A stretch of DNA of 64,000 bases from positions 37,516 through 101,515 of the forward strand of contig CAZJCM010000002.1 in NCBI GenBank assembly GCA_964544655.1, written 5' to 3'. How positions within the stretch are numbered: position 1 is the stretch's first letter; every line of letters starts with the position of its first letter. Under the pieces are notes generated by a model. It was not told the origin of the DNA, did not search any database, and saw only the letters and a list, made by a program, of their open reading frames with translations. Below, one piece after another: positions 26,296-36,738 of this stretch. The translations under genes and the position numbers were made by a program. This DNA is from HyVt-443 sp964544655. GTDB lineage: Bacteria; Pseudomonadota; Gammaproteobacteria; Chromatiales; Chromatiaceae.

Positions 26296-28521
26296 CTACC
26301 GGATGGCTCGCAGTGGTGAGATTTCAATCGGGCTCTCTGTATTCAGCAGCAAAGATATGGTCACAGCCTCAGTGCCGGGGAGGATATTGAACTGATCCGA
26401 AAACCCTCTGTTACCCCGGCTCAACACAACCTCCATGTCAGCTATCTTTCGATCAGCCCCCATCTGCTGCACTGCCACTCTTGCCTGCGCCTTGCCACGC
26501 CAGGTCCAGGAGAGTGCCATGTTACCGCCCTGGTCGACCGGAATATTCACCTGATATCGACCATTTTTCAGGGTAATCATGGTATCGCAAGGGACCGGCT
26601 GCAGCCCCTCCTCCTGCCGGCGGCCAACCTCCTGCCATGGGCGGCAATACGGGAGTTCAGACATTGGCATCAGATCCGGGGCATTTCGGTGCAGTTTGTA
26701 CAGCGAGCCATGCAAATTGCGGGCTATCACCTCCGCATAAGACGGGTTTCCCATAATCGACCTGATCCAACTGTTTTCCATTGCTGCGAGGCTGTAGTTC
26801 GGGATGAACACATGAGTGATACCGAGAGCCCTCAGGACACGAAGCGCGTCCGGCATGCTATCAGCCTGATAGAACGGTATCAGTCGCCTATCCAGATAGC
26901 GGATAAAACGCGCCTTGGTATAGTAGGCAAGTTGATCCATTCTGAATGTCAGTAACAGATTGTCATCTTGCCTGCTGACTTTCGCCGCTCTGGACAAAAG
27001 ATAGTTCAGCGTGGATGGATCCTTCGCTTTCATATCGAATCGGCGTTGATCACCATAGACCAGATCGTATAGCGGCGTATCCGCACGCGCAGCAACGGCC
27101 AGCGCGACCGGCGCGAACTGAATCGACAACAGCATGATGAGCAACTTTCCCCCATGGATTTCCAACCGGTGCGGCAGGCGCCCGACATGGCGAGATGCCA
27201 GCAGTCCCTGTAGCCCATACATGATGATGATGGAGAGGAACGGCAACAGCGGAAGGAAATAACGTGATCCACGGATGGGGGCATCATTTCCAGCAGCCAC
27301 CAGAACGATGACCAGGCCCCAATAAAGCAATATGAATGAAATGGACAGACGAAGAATCGATGATTGCTGCCAGCTTCTTACCGCAAAGGGCAACAGCAAT
27401 AGAGCAAACCACGCAGTCAGGCCATAAAAAGTTATCCTGGTGAATGGCATCAACAAGCCGTGAATCACCTTCCCGGGCAGGTCCACCATGCTATTTCTCA
27501 CCTCCAGATATTCGTTTCTGGCTAACTGCTCTATATCCCAAACCGGTGTCTGATCACTCAATAGCGAACCGTAGGTGATGAAATTATCGAAATATTGGTA
27601 CCCACCCATGACCAGACCAGAAATGCCGCAAGCAACTGAATATACAATCCTGCGCGATATTTTTCCGGCCCCAAACAGGATGTATGAAAACATCAACAAG
27701 GCACCTATGACGATACCGAGCGAATGACTAAAAACAAGAAAACCAAGCAAAGCGGCTGCCAATACAAGATCAAGTCGAGTCCGCAATCCTCTTCCCAGCA
27801 CCAATGCGAGCGCTACAGCACATGCAATCACAGCCGGATCCACACCATGGGTTACCACCTGATATCCATATAATGGGGTGAGCATCAAAAACAGCACACC
27901 AATCAGGCGATAGCTGATATCAAGAGTCGGCGTAGCGCCAAGCAACAAAATTGCAGAGGCGATGCCAAACCAAACGGAGATAATCTTGGCAAAGCCAAAT
28001 TCATTGCCACCCAGCCCAACAGACCAATGAGCAAGTATATTGCTTGGGTAGCCCAAAGGGTGTGTCATGTAAACGACAAAGCCGTTCAGCTGCGCTGCAT
28101 TCTCCATCGGATAAAAAGAGAAACCGCCCGTCTCCATGGCAATCCTTGCCACCATTGCATACTGCGTAGGATCATTTGCATAGAGGGGCATGAAGAGCGC
28201 AAGTGCGGTTATCACCAGAAAAACAACCAGCAACAGCGTGATCAATGAATAGAATGTTTTTACCGAAAACGATCCGATAAATAGCATGGAGAGTCTGTCA
28301 TTCCAGCCTTTCCATGCGGCGAATGCCATGACGGAATAGAGACCTATGAGCAGTAAAGATAAATATGGCTTGACGACCAGATCAGGCAATACATTACCTT
28401 CAGCGACAAAATCAAGAAGCCATAGCAAATAAGAGGGCGTCAGAGGTATGATGATGAGCGACAGAATAAGGATATTCTGCAGCCATCGAGTTTTTTCTTC
28501 TGTCGTATAGTTAGTATTCAC
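26296..28521 (-). CDS. GT39-like multi-pass glycosyltransferase with C-terminal beta domain
   Basis: This is a 741-residue polytopic protein with a GTG start. Roughly the first 450 residues hold a dozen helices. An acidic first-loop motif ANDPTQYAMVAR recalls the catalytic loop of GT39/ArnT-like polyprenol-dependent transferases. A soluble part follows (TFRMDQLAYYTKARFIRYLDRRLIPF, residues about 500-600), then a C-terminal beta-sandwich-like segment. The likely role is transfer of a sugar from a polyprenyl carrier on the periplasmic side. It is a paralogue of the split gene just upstream (28586-31613), which has the same helix pattern and the same soluble motif. No closer assignment is possible. 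Confidence 0.6.
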   Translation of the reverse strand: MNTNYTTEEKTRWLQNILILSLIIIPLTPSYLLWLLDFVAEGNVLPDLVVKPYLSLLLIGLYSVMAFAAWKGWNDRLSMLFIGSFSVKTFYSLITLLLVVFLVITALALFMPLYANDPTQYAMVARIAMETGGFSFYPMENAAQLNGFVVYMTHPLGYPSNILAHWSVGLGGNEFGFAKIISVWFGIASAILLLGATPTLDISYRLIGVLFLMLTPLYGYQVVTHGVDPAVIACAVALALVLGRGLRTRLDLVLAAALLGFLVFSHSLGIVIGALLMFSYILFGAGKISRRIVYSVACGISGLVMGGYQYFDNFITYGSLLSDQTPVWDIEQLARNEYLEVRNSMVDLPGKVIHGLLMPFTRITFYGLTAWFALLLLPFAVRSWQQSSILRLSISFILLYWGLVIVLVAAGNDAPIRGSRYFLPLLPFLSIIIMYGLQGLLASRHVGRLPHRLEIHGGKLLIMLLSIQFAPVALAVAARADTPLYDLVYGDQRRFDMKAKDPSTLNYLLSRAAKVSRQDDNLLLTFRMDQLAYYTKARFIRYLDRRLIPFYQADSMPDALRVLRALGITHVFIPNYSLAAMENSWIRSIMGNPSYAEVIARNLHGSLYKLHRNAPDLMPMSELPYCRPWQEVGRRQEEGLQPVPCDTMITLKNGRYQVNIPVDQGGNMALSWTWRGKAQARVAVQQMGADRKIADMEVVLSRGNRGFSDQFNILPGTEAVTISLLLNTESPIEISPLRAIR

Positions 28522-28585
28522 ACGCTACTCAGGTCAGTTTTCTGCTCAAGCTCCACATCAGCAGACATACCGTAGACCGCCATGG

Positions 28586-30220
28586 TCAACGCTGCGGATT
28601 CAGGCACATAATGGCCTTGTCGATCCGGGATGAAGTATAAATGCCCGAATCGACAAAACATCTATAGTCGGTTGCCGGAAATTCCTTGTCCTGCAGCTTG
28701 CGGAATGCAACGTGATCTATCGTCAATTCACTATAACCACTATATTCTATATTTATATTATCTGTCCATCTCATTGTCTGACTTATCATTTTTGATATTT
28801 TTTTCCTTATTTTAAATCCACCCTGGACTCTATTGTTGAAGCAGAACTCAAGGCGGTATTCTTTTATACCAGGTGGCAGTACCAGTATCTTATGCAGTGA
28901 GAATCGCTCATGTTGACTCACAAAACCATTCAACAGCGTAAGTTTGCTGATATAGGATTCCTCAGAATAAAACAGGATATCAACTCTTACCTCTCCAACA
29001 CCGTGTCCATCGATATCGATGGCGAAGGCCTGCGGAAAAATACTCCATATATTGTATCTGTCAGGTTCGATGCCGTATCTGGAATGTGCAACCGCCTTGC
29101 TTCCGAACCCGCTGTAAATACACTGACTTTTTGAACCGGCATCAACCTTGAAGGTTGTAGCACCTTCGGCATCACTGGAATATGATATATGTTCATCATA
29201 AGTGGTCCAGATCATCCCTTCTGCCTGCGTCTGGGATAGCCGTTGTCGAAGAAGTCCAACCTCATCGAGATGTATCGACTCAACAATTGCAGGAGATACG
29301 GTCGACATCTCATACACGATTCGATATTTGACGGCTTTCCTGTCACTGGTAAACAAAGCCGCGACATCCCGCGCTCCACCCAACATGGTAGACTCCCAAA
29401 TGCGGGATATCTTTTTTCCGCCACTGACCAGATACTCGACCAGATACACCCTCAGCCAGCCAACACCAGAGATACTGGAGGTGAATCGATAGGCTGCACC
29501 AGGCTTTATCTTCCAGCTATCGGCCAATGGTGGATGAGCAACACCTCCCAGTCCAGTATAAAAATAACTCATTCCTCCTGTCGGCTCGACCTGGATCTCA
29601 TGCATCTCATTGACATCAAGAACACTCAATACCTCTCCATTCCGCGTAACGGAAAGCCCACCGCCACCGAGATCTACCGGACTGTACTCAACGGTACGAA
29701 TTTCATTCCGCTTCAACAACTTCAACAGTCTGGCGCCACCAGACTCCATAACCACCTCCGAAACAGCCGGATCTGACAGTATCTCGTATATTTTTGTATC
29801 GAAGATCGTAACTACGCCATACGCAGGAACCAATAAGTAATCGACGCCCAGTCTATGCAACTCACGTAATGCCGTTTCTCTATCATTGGCCTGCAATACA
29901 GGGATCATCCTCGGATCAAGATGCCTGATGAACTTTCTCTCCCCGTACAGAGCGAAGTCATTCTGCCGAAACACCAATACAAGAGAATCTTTCGGTGTGT
30001 AATTATTTATGTAGTCAATAAGAAGATAGATACCTCTTCCTGACCGAAGCAGCAAATTGGATTTTTCGGAAAACAGGATGGCCATACCGCCAAAGCCATC
30101 TATCCTGTTGTGCAAATAGACACCAATCGGCAATAGCGATCCAATAAGTATGGCGAATGCAAATAGCCGTCTAAGTCTTGGATAACGATCCATATATTTT
30201 GCCAAGAAATATTCCCCCAC
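28586..30220 (-). pseudogene. C-terminal half of a split GT39-like protein (soluble and beta domains)
   Basis: The frame opens at a GTG (30220) inside the end of the preceding gene and encodes 544 residues. They comprise one membrane helix (LFAFAILIGSLLPIGVYL), then FRQNDFALYGERKFIRHLDPRMIPVLQ, then two beta-rich segments. Both the helix and the motif align with positions about 450-600 of the intact 741-residue paralogue at 26296-28521, where they follow the membrane domain without a break. The frame is +1 relative to the upstream half, and the overlap contains a GGGGG run and an AAAA run. A one-base insertion, real or a sequencing error, is the simplest explanation. Independent translation as a second subunit is the alternative. 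Confidence 0.65.
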
Positions 30221-31613
30221 CGAAAGCTATGAGAGGCTGTGCCGTCAACATATAACGATCTCCCGCCACCATAACGTGCATCCCTAAGGCCAGAGTCAGC
30301 GCTGACGTAAACATAAAACCAGCCACGAACAGCACCACAGCACTTTCCAACCCGCTGCCACTTATATCGAAACGGTTCTCCAGCCAGTACCGGACTGAAA
30401 AATAGAGAAAGCCAAGGAACAACCAGTAGCTAAAGCCAAAACCCTTTAGATTTGTAAAGCCACGCAGCAATCCACGTACGACCCTGTCCCACCCAGTAAG
30501 CAAACCATTCCCATACCATACATATTCATCATAATGAATGCTTGGTAGGTTATAGACCGGAAGAAAATCATAAACCGGTGTCCCGTACATGGCGACATTC
30601 TCAAACATCCTCCAGCCACCGACCAGTGTCGCTACTGTCGCGATGATCAAAACATCCTTGATCCTGCCGCTCAGTTCACCCTTCATCAAGACAAACATGA
30701 TCGGCAGCAAGAACGGCAGGGTGAACAGAAGACCCATGGAATGGGCCTGCATGCTCATCGCAAGCACGACCGCGGTTGCCATCAGCAGTGAAAGTGGACG
30801 ATCAGTTTTATCGGCGAGATAAACAATCCACAGAAACGCGCTGAACATAAGGTAGATACGGAATGCGTCAATGCTCAATTGCGAGGACTGAATGTAATAG
30901 GCTGGAGTGACGAGCAGCAAGATGACTGAAAAGAAAAACACAACCAAGGGCCGGCCACGGCACGCTGCTAACAAGGCAAGGATGGTAGCAAATACATAGT
31001 ATGGCGTGACCAGCGAAATGATATTGACAGTTTTGACCCCTCCCTGAATGAGGAACGCCCAAAAATACAACCCCATGAATCCGAGTGGATGACTAGACAC
31101 TGCATAAAAACCAGTATTCGGATCAGGCTCGACCACAGGGTAGAATGAAACAGACTTGTAGAGATATATCATCTTCGATACCACCGCATACTGAATGGCA
31201 TCGTTCTCGGACAGAGGAATGAATATCGCAAGAAACAGATTCGAAGCGATCACCGCCAACAACAGCAGGAAAAGAAACTGTTCAAAAAAACGACCTTTTT
31301 CAATAATATGGTGGAGGAATCGCCCTGCGCCAGACATGACATCAAGAATGGCCCTGTGCTCCTTTCGACCATAAAACGCGATAGCAACGAATATAGAGAT
31401 GATTACCGCAATATAAAAACCATCTACCTGGTGCGGTACGATCCTTATCAAAAAGACAAGCAGCCATGAAAGAAGAGCAGGCCCGATGCCGAAAGACATC
31501 AGAAATATGGTAACTGCCTGATCAGATCCTGCCCTTGCGGCACGGATCAACGCTGAACAAGTGATCAGTGATGACAAAAGCAAACTCAAGAGCAGATATA
31601 GTACTGGAGTCAT
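30171..31613 (-). pseudogene. N-terminal (membrane) half of a split GT39-like protein
   Basis: The product has 480 residues from the ATG at 31613, which overlaps the DUF218 stop by 4 bases and has GGAGGGG upstream. About twelve helices carry the loop motif ENDAIQYAVVSKMIYL, equivalent to ANDPTQYAMVAR in the downstream paralogue and to GT39 catalytic loops. It stops (…GKIYGSLSKT) where the paralogue continues into its last helix. The missing part is found in the +1 frame at 28586-30220. If the frameshift is a sequencing error, the true gene is about 28586-31613 and encodes roughly 1,000 residues. Confidence 0.65.
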
Positions 31614-32338
31614 TGCCCCTCCTGGAATGACAGTGCTTGCAGCCATGCATCATCTTTTTCTTCCATTTCTCTCTCCACTCTAAGCATCTGCATCAAATAG
31701 CTACTCAAATCAGTACCGACAACGACCGTCACCATAAGCGAGACCGCTTCGCGAATACTCTCTGCAATTTCAACAAAAATGCCACGACTCGACTCCGGTA
31801 CCACAACCACATGATACTCAATATCCGACAGCAGATCCGACAGGAATTCCACCCTGAACCGGTGCATCGCAGATGTAACCAGGATCAACTTGCGCCAGTT
31901 TCGTTGATGGCTGATACGCTCAATTTCGCGAAGATTCGATATCGTGTCCCAGGACCTTTCATCCGTAGCCATCTTATTTTCCGGAAACTTTGCTTCTGAC
32001 AGATACCGAATCATCAACTCCGCACCGGTCACGCGACCGTTTCTCCTGAAGCCTCCCACACAAAGTAATGGCAAATCTTCACTTGATGCCAATGATGCAG
32101 CGAACCTGGCTCGTTCAATCGATTCCGCACCCAGACTCGTTGGCGTCATGAAGTCGGCAAACAAAACCACAACCGCATCATAATCAGCATACTCTTTCTC
32201 TTTTGAACCCTGCCATGAATAGAAAAATAAAAAGGCACTCAACAGGGTAATCAGTGCAATCATTACCGTTGCCATTACGAAAAGTGATCGTGGCACATTC
32301 AGAGCCATGTCACTCATGGAACGAGAAGAAAACAGCAT
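31610..32338 (-). CDS. DUF218 (YdcF/SanA/ElyC-like) membrane-anchored protein
   Basis: The protein has 242 residues with one N-terminal membrane helix (SLFVMATVMIALITLLSAFLFFY) and a DUF218 domain. The pattern is DAVVVL, then an ERARFA helix, LLCVGG, then TDERSWDTISNLREI. DUF218 proteins such as ElyC and SanA affect envelope and undecaprenyl-carrier metabolism, but the reaction is unknown. It overlaps the GT39-like gene by 4 bases, so the two are co-translated. The start has AGGA 6 bases upstream. Confidence 0.75.
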   Translation of the reverse strand: MLFSSRSMSDMALNVPRSLFVMATVMIALITLLSAFLFFYSWQGSKEKEYADYDAVVVLFADFMTPTSLGAESIERARFAASLASSEDLPLLCVGGFRRNGRVTGAELMIRYLSEAKFPENKMATDERSWDTISNLREIERISHQRNWRKLILVTSAMHRFRVEFLSDLLSDIEYHVVVVPESSRGIFVEIAESIREAVSLMVTVVVGTDLSSYLMQMLRVEREMEEKDDAWLQALSFQEGQ

Positions 32339-32431
32339 TTTTTCCTATCCCATAAACACCCTATGCACCAGTCTGAACGAGCCAATGTCATGATCGGTAC
32401 ATTTATTGTCATGAGAATATCTGCAAGCTTG

Positions 32432-33688
32432 CTAGATCAGCAATTTCATCTTGGTCTTTGCAAAATATTTCAACAAAATAACTGAAGAAACAAAAGAAAA
32501 TGCCGTTCCCAGTGCTGCGCCATAAACGCCAAATATTGGTATCAACAATAGATTCGCAGCCATGTTAACAGCGACAACATATATTTTCAGGCGCATATGG
32601 ATAGCAGGATAACCACCTTGGGCCAATAACATATTCAGGGGAAGATAGCCTGATGCCAGGCTGAAACCAGCGGAAAGAATAAGAAACACGTACCAACTCC
32701 CCGCAAACTCAACACCACCGGTAAGAAACTCTAGTGCGTGTGAAAATAGAAAAATTGAAATTAAATAAACTGCCGCCATCAACAGATAGAACAGCTTAAT
32801 AGACCTGCGCAAATAACTCTGCAGCTCATCATGCCTGTCAGAAAAGAAATACTGAGTAATTATCGGATTTAGATTGTCCCGCAAAACGATAGAAAGTTGC
32901 GAAATGCCTTCCGCAATAATTGCCGCCATGCTGTAGATGCCAACAGCCAGGTCATTCATAAATATGCCAAGCATGATAACATCGACACGCGTATTGAGCT
33001 CAGCCATGGTACCACTCAGAAAGCTCCTGAGGCCAAAAGCGTAATGCTTGCCCAGCCAGGACAGAGTACAGTCATTCCATCGTGTAATGTATCGCTTCGA
33101 TATATATCCGAGCAGTAACGGCATCAGCACAAGCTCAGGAATGGTCAACGCCAGCGGCAGCATATCCGGCTCGACGCCATTCAGCGAAGCATAGAGCAAG
33201 ACCGATATAATAATGAGATAGCGTGTAATTTGTGCCAGTGAATAGACATGCATATCCCTGTTGGCGTTTATAACCGCCAGCAGGACCTTGTTAATCGAAT
33301 ACGCCCACAATCCAGGCAATGCATAACGCCAACCCACAGCCACACCATGACTGTCGAAAACTCGTTCGACCAGCGGGACGGTCAAGTAGCAGAGCAGTGT
33401 AATCGCACTGGAACTGACGGTAACCAGCATTATTGCCGAGACAATTGCCTGACTCGCGCGTTCCTTATCCTCGGACAACTCGGAAACGTAGCGTAAAGCC
33501 GACAACCAGAAACCAAAAGATGCAAACTGAGATACAATTATGTAGAGTGCGAATACCTGATTGAATATACCCAGCGCAGAGGCGTCATAGTATCGGCCGA
33601 TCAAAAGATTCAAACCAACACCAACCAACCCCATGACGACAAAGGCCGAAAAGGTCCAGATCACCCCGCTTTTCAGATTGATGGCCAT
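32432..33688 (-). CDS. second oligosaccharide flippase (Wzx-like)
   Basis: The protein has 418 residues with twelve to fourteen helices and the start pattern GVIWTFSAFVVMGLVGVGLNLLIGRYYDASALGIFNQV of the polysaccharide-transporter family. It differs clearly from the flippase at 25002-26264. It lies between the DUF218 gene and the secreted transglutaminase-like gene. It probably exports the lipid-linked product of the accessory block rather than the bacillosamine-initiated glycan. Confidence 0.82.
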   Translation of the reverse strand: MAINLKSGVIWTFSAFVVMGLVGVGLNLLIGRYYDASALGIFNQVFALYIIVSQFASFGFWLSALRYVSELSEDKERASQAIVSAIMLVTVSSSAITLLCYLTVPLVERVFDSHGVAVGWRYALPGLWAYSINKVLLAVINANRDMHVYSLAQITRYLIIISVLLYASLNGVEPDMLPLALTIPELVLMPLLLGYISKRYITRWNDCTLSWLGKHYAFGLRSFLSGTMAELNTRVDVIMLGIFMNDLAVGIYSMAAIIAEGISQLSIVLRDNLNPIITQYFFSDRHDELQSYLRRSIKLFYLLMAAVYLISIFLFSHALEFLTGGVEFAGSWYVFLILSAGFSLASGYLPLNMLLAQGGYPAIHMRLKIYVVAVNMAANLLLIPIFGVYGAALGTAFSFVSSVILLKYFAKTKMKLLI

Positions 33689-33800
33689 GGGCTATGTCGA
33701 ATCGTTTTATCTTGCCTGCACCCTGAGTATGTATGGAAAGGCCAAAACGCGGCACAAGACGAACCGCCATATCTCCGTCCCCATCCAGCGGCTAGCAGTG

Positions 33801-34775
33801 CTATGGACGCGCAACGCCCCCTCTATCCATGTTCTTCTTGAAATGATCCCAGTTAGTGTAATATTTCACCTGTTTGTCCACCATTCCAGACGTAATCCAG
33901 GACGGTGCAACACGGATTCCCCTTCTGGGCCGATAAAACACGCTCGTTGAATCTTCTCCCGCATTGGGCAACAGGTAAACGTCTTTGGCAGCCATGAGGC
34001 TGCTGTTCTTTCCTGTATTTTGGTCACGATGATAGAAAACATCTACCGGCATTGGAGAAAAAAACAGGCTCATTGCATCTAAAATATATGGCCGACCATC
34101 AACCACAGCCTGTACATGTATATGTGATGGATCGGGGCCCACATGCCGGGCCTCGATCCCTGCCATTTTGAGCAGCATATACAGAAGTGTCGCAAAATCA
34201 TTGCAATCCCCGGACTTTGCCCGATAGAGATAGAAGGACAACGGAATAGTGCCGGGCACATCCATGCCTTTGCGCTTATATTCCATGGCAAACTGTTTTG
34301 AGGCACTGGAAAAAACCCCGTTTTCTCCATTTTTATCACGAAACCCTACAGGAAAAAGATGCCCGACGACGGCCGTGTAGAATGCAGCCTTCAGAACATC
34401 ACCCTGCAATCCCCAGTCCCGGGCCAGTTCATTCCGAACCAGTGAAAAGTAGTCATTCACTGATTTATAGAACATCTCCCAAGTGTCGACACCATCCGGT
34501 AGATACTTGTCCTTCAGGAACAATCTCCAGTTCTGTCTATTGTACAGGCGATGTATCTGTATAGATTGGGTCGCATCAGTCAATCGACCCACTGCAAAAA
34601 CAAACACTCTGTCCTTGTCCAGAGAATAGGCCTTGTTGAGATACAATTCTGCAGAAACAGTACCTTTATCTTGCTCTTCGGCAAATGAATAGTCATGCCT
34701 ATCAAAAGCAATAGCCACAATTATAAACAGTGCCGTGATAAAACGCCCGTATTCATGTCGATTTGAGACATTCAC
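33801..34775 (-). CDS. secreted transglutaminase-like cysteine-protease-fold protein
   Basis: The protein has 324 residues with a hydrophobic export signal (about 11-24). A transglutaminase-like core has Cys191 (SGDCNDFATLLYMLLKMAGIEA), His in SHIHVQAVV (H218 or H220) and Asp233 in YILDAMS, the order of the papain-like Cys-His-Asp triad. Such domains cut or cross-link peptides or act on peptide-like bonds in the periplasm. The stop-start gap to the amidotransferase gene upstream is 10 bases, so they share a transcript. Its substrate cannot be read from the sequence. A link to amide or amidine groups made by the same operon is inference. Confidence 0.72.
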   Translation of the reverse strand: MNVSNRHEYGRFITALFIIVAIAFDRHDYSFAEEQDKGTVSAELYLNKAYSLDKDRVFVFAVGRLTDATQSIQIHRLYNRQNWRLFLKDKYLPDGVDTWEMFYKSVNDYFSLVRNELARDWGLQGDVLKAAFYTAVVGHLFPVGFRDKNGENGVFSSASKQFAMEYKRKGMDVPGTIPLSFYLYRAKSGDCNDFATLLYMLLKMAGIEARHVGPDPSHIHVQAVVDGRPYILDAMSLFFSPMPVDVFYHRDQNTGKNSSLMAAKDVYLLPNAGEDSTSVFYRPRRGIRVAPSWITSGMVDKQVKYYTNWDHFKKNMDRGGVARP

Positions 34776-34785
34776 AATTACACCT

Positions 34786-36714
34786 TCAATACAGTTTCGG
34801 CATCGAGTTGATCACATACAGCGCTTCATCAAGATCGAAACCCACCTGATATGCGTACTCCTTCATGGTTTCGTATCTTGGCTGATTGTCTCGCTGAACT
34901 GTTTTCAAGGCATCTTCACGCGAAATCATTCCTTCCCTGATCTGATTGCTACGCAATGTGTCATTCTCCGTAAAACCTGCAACCGTATAGTAGATATAGT
35001 TATAAAAAGCCGCCGTGCCGTCGCCGATTCGCCAGGTGGTATCCGTGTCCGTCGCCACTTCCCAGTCATATTCATGTTTCAATACGCCATCGATCTCATC
35101 TTCGTCCCATTTGATATATCTGAACAACCAGGTGAAATCATGTTTCAGCATATAAGATGAATAGTAGGCATTCGCGGTATCCAACAGCGAACGATTGAGA
35201 TAGCCGGGATTCAGCAGAAACTGTGTCCCGTAGTACAGCGCTATACGTGCTTTTTTCGCAGCCGATATATCATAGGTCCGCCCGCCCGATTCCTTGACGC
35301 CTGTGAACCCGGTCTTGAAACCGGTTTTTTCCAGCGGGTTGCCACCCAGGAAGGCGAGATCTATCCCCAACTGTCTACGCAGGCGGGCAAGATGATAAAA
35401 ATACTGTTTGTCGCCTGCCATGAACAGCGGGATCATTCCCAGAGAAGGGCGTTTCAGCCAGGCATTGATATTTTTCTGGATATTCTTGCGCTTTTGCCGA
35501 ATGTCTGCAGAGACAACGATATACTCGACACCGAGTTTTCCGGTCAAACGCGCCTGATTGCGTCGTGCAATATCTGTCACCATGCCCCAGTCATAACCAT
35601 AGGCCACTGGCGTAAGCCCCAGTTCCTGCTTCACATAATGCAGCATATATGAGCTGTCACGCCCACCTGAGAAAGCAACGATACAGTCCGCCTCGTCACC
35701 TTTCGAGCGATATTTGTCTGCCAATTCCATGAGTGCGTCCTTACCCTGCAACTGGATTGGCTGGTAATCGCGACATACACTACAGACGCCATCCTCATCA
35801 TATGAAATCATGGGGAAGGTCTCAGGGAGAAGACAGCGGGTACAGCGGCGCAGATGCTCTCTGCGTAAATCGTCCGCAAGAGAAAAATCAACTACCTTGA
35901 TCTGCATGCGGTCAGAGACATTGTCATCAATGGCATCATCGTCGAATGAGAAGCCGGTGCAGCTGGCTGAAGCAATATCGACAATCAGCCCATTTCCAGC
36001 CTTCAAATGGGCCACTTCGAGCTGTCCCGTTTTCTCTTGCAACTGGGTTTCGGACAGGAAGCGCCGCAGGATGTATTCTTCAGACGAAAAGACAACGATA
36101 CCACCATCATGACTTGTCGCGGTGTAAAGGGACCCTGTGTTGGTCGCCAGGGCAATACAGGCAACATCATCGAACATGAGGGCCACCGAGGCAGAGCCTT
36201 CGATTTCGGAAAATGTCTCCTTGATCGCAGATATGATGCTTTTCGACGCCTGGTAATGGTGCCGAACAAGGCTGGTTATAACTTCGGTATCCACTTCCCA
36301 TCGGCGCTCGAGGGAAGGGTATTTCTCCCATAGTTCCGCGTCATTACAGATAATGCCATTATGGACAGCGACGACACCATCTTTGGACACAGGCTGATTG
36401 TTGGTCGAAACACCCTGCAGGCCATTGGTTACCAGTCGCGAGTGGCCGATTACTGCAACAGGCGGTGTCACCCGGGCTGACAGATCGGTTTCCAGCGCCT
36501 GCCACATCTCCTTGTAGCCAGACGACTTGAGTAATTTGCTCGCAGGCAAGGGGCGCTTGTCGAGTTGAATGCGCCCATTGGCGAGAATCGACAACCCGGA
36601 GGCCTCTTTCCCTCTGGATTCAGATAACAGGAACAAACGCTTGGTGGCATCTTGCACTTCCTGCCAGGTCAGCCTTGTTTCACCCGTTACACATATCCCA
36701 AATATTCCACACAT
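34786..36714 (-). CDS. fusion of class II glutaminase and WbpG/PseA-like PP-loop amidotransferase
   Basis: This is a 642-residue two-domain enzyme. Residues 1 to about 260 form an Ntn class II glutaminase: Cys2 nucleophile, SRG (33-35), GHSRLVTNG (90-98), NNQP (105-108) and HNGII (118-122). Residues about 285-642 match N-acetyl-sugar amidotransferases, with a zinc-type cluster C291/C294/C311/C314 and the PP-loop SGGRDSS (349-355). WbpG and PseA make amidine groups on nonulosonic or uronic acid sugars. WbpG normally takes ammonia from separate HisH-like and HisF-like partners, which are absent here. The fusion could supply its own ammonia from glutamine. Asparagine synthetase is excluded because the C-terminal half has the zinc cluster and lacks the GGDE(L/I)F motif. 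Confidence 0.8.
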   Translation of the reverse strand: MCGIFGICVTGETRLTWQEVQDATKRLFLLSESRGKEASGLSILANGRIQLDKRPLPASKLLKSSGYKEMWQALETDLSARVTPPVAVIGHSRLVTNGLQGVSTNNQPVSKDGVVAVHNGIICNDAELWEKYPSLERRWEVDTEVITSLVRHHYQASKSIISAIKETFSEIEGSASVALMFDDVACIALATNTGSLYTATSHDGGIVVFSSEEYILRRFLSETQLQEKTGQLEVAHLKAGNGLIVDIASASCTGFSFDDDAIDDNVSDRMQIKVVDFSLADDLRREHLRRCTRCLLPETFPMISYDEDGVCSVCRDYQPIQLQGKDALMELADKYRSKGDEADCIVAFSGGRDSSYMLHYVKQELGLTPVAYGYDWGMVTDIARRNQARLTGKLGVEYIVVSADIRQKRKNIQKNINAWLKRPSLGMIPLFMAGDKQYFYHLARLRRQLGIDLAFLGGNPLEKTGFKTGFTGVKESGGRTYDISAAKKARIALYYGTQFLLNPGYLNRSLLDTANAYYSSYMLKHDFTWLFRYIKWDEDEIDGVLKHEYDWEVATDTDTTWRIGDGTAAFYNYIYYTVAGFTENDTLRSNQIREGMISREDALKTVQRDNQPRYETMKEYAYQVGFDLDEALYVINSMPKLY

Positions 36715-36738
36715 AAATTCCGGTCCAGTGTCATTTAT

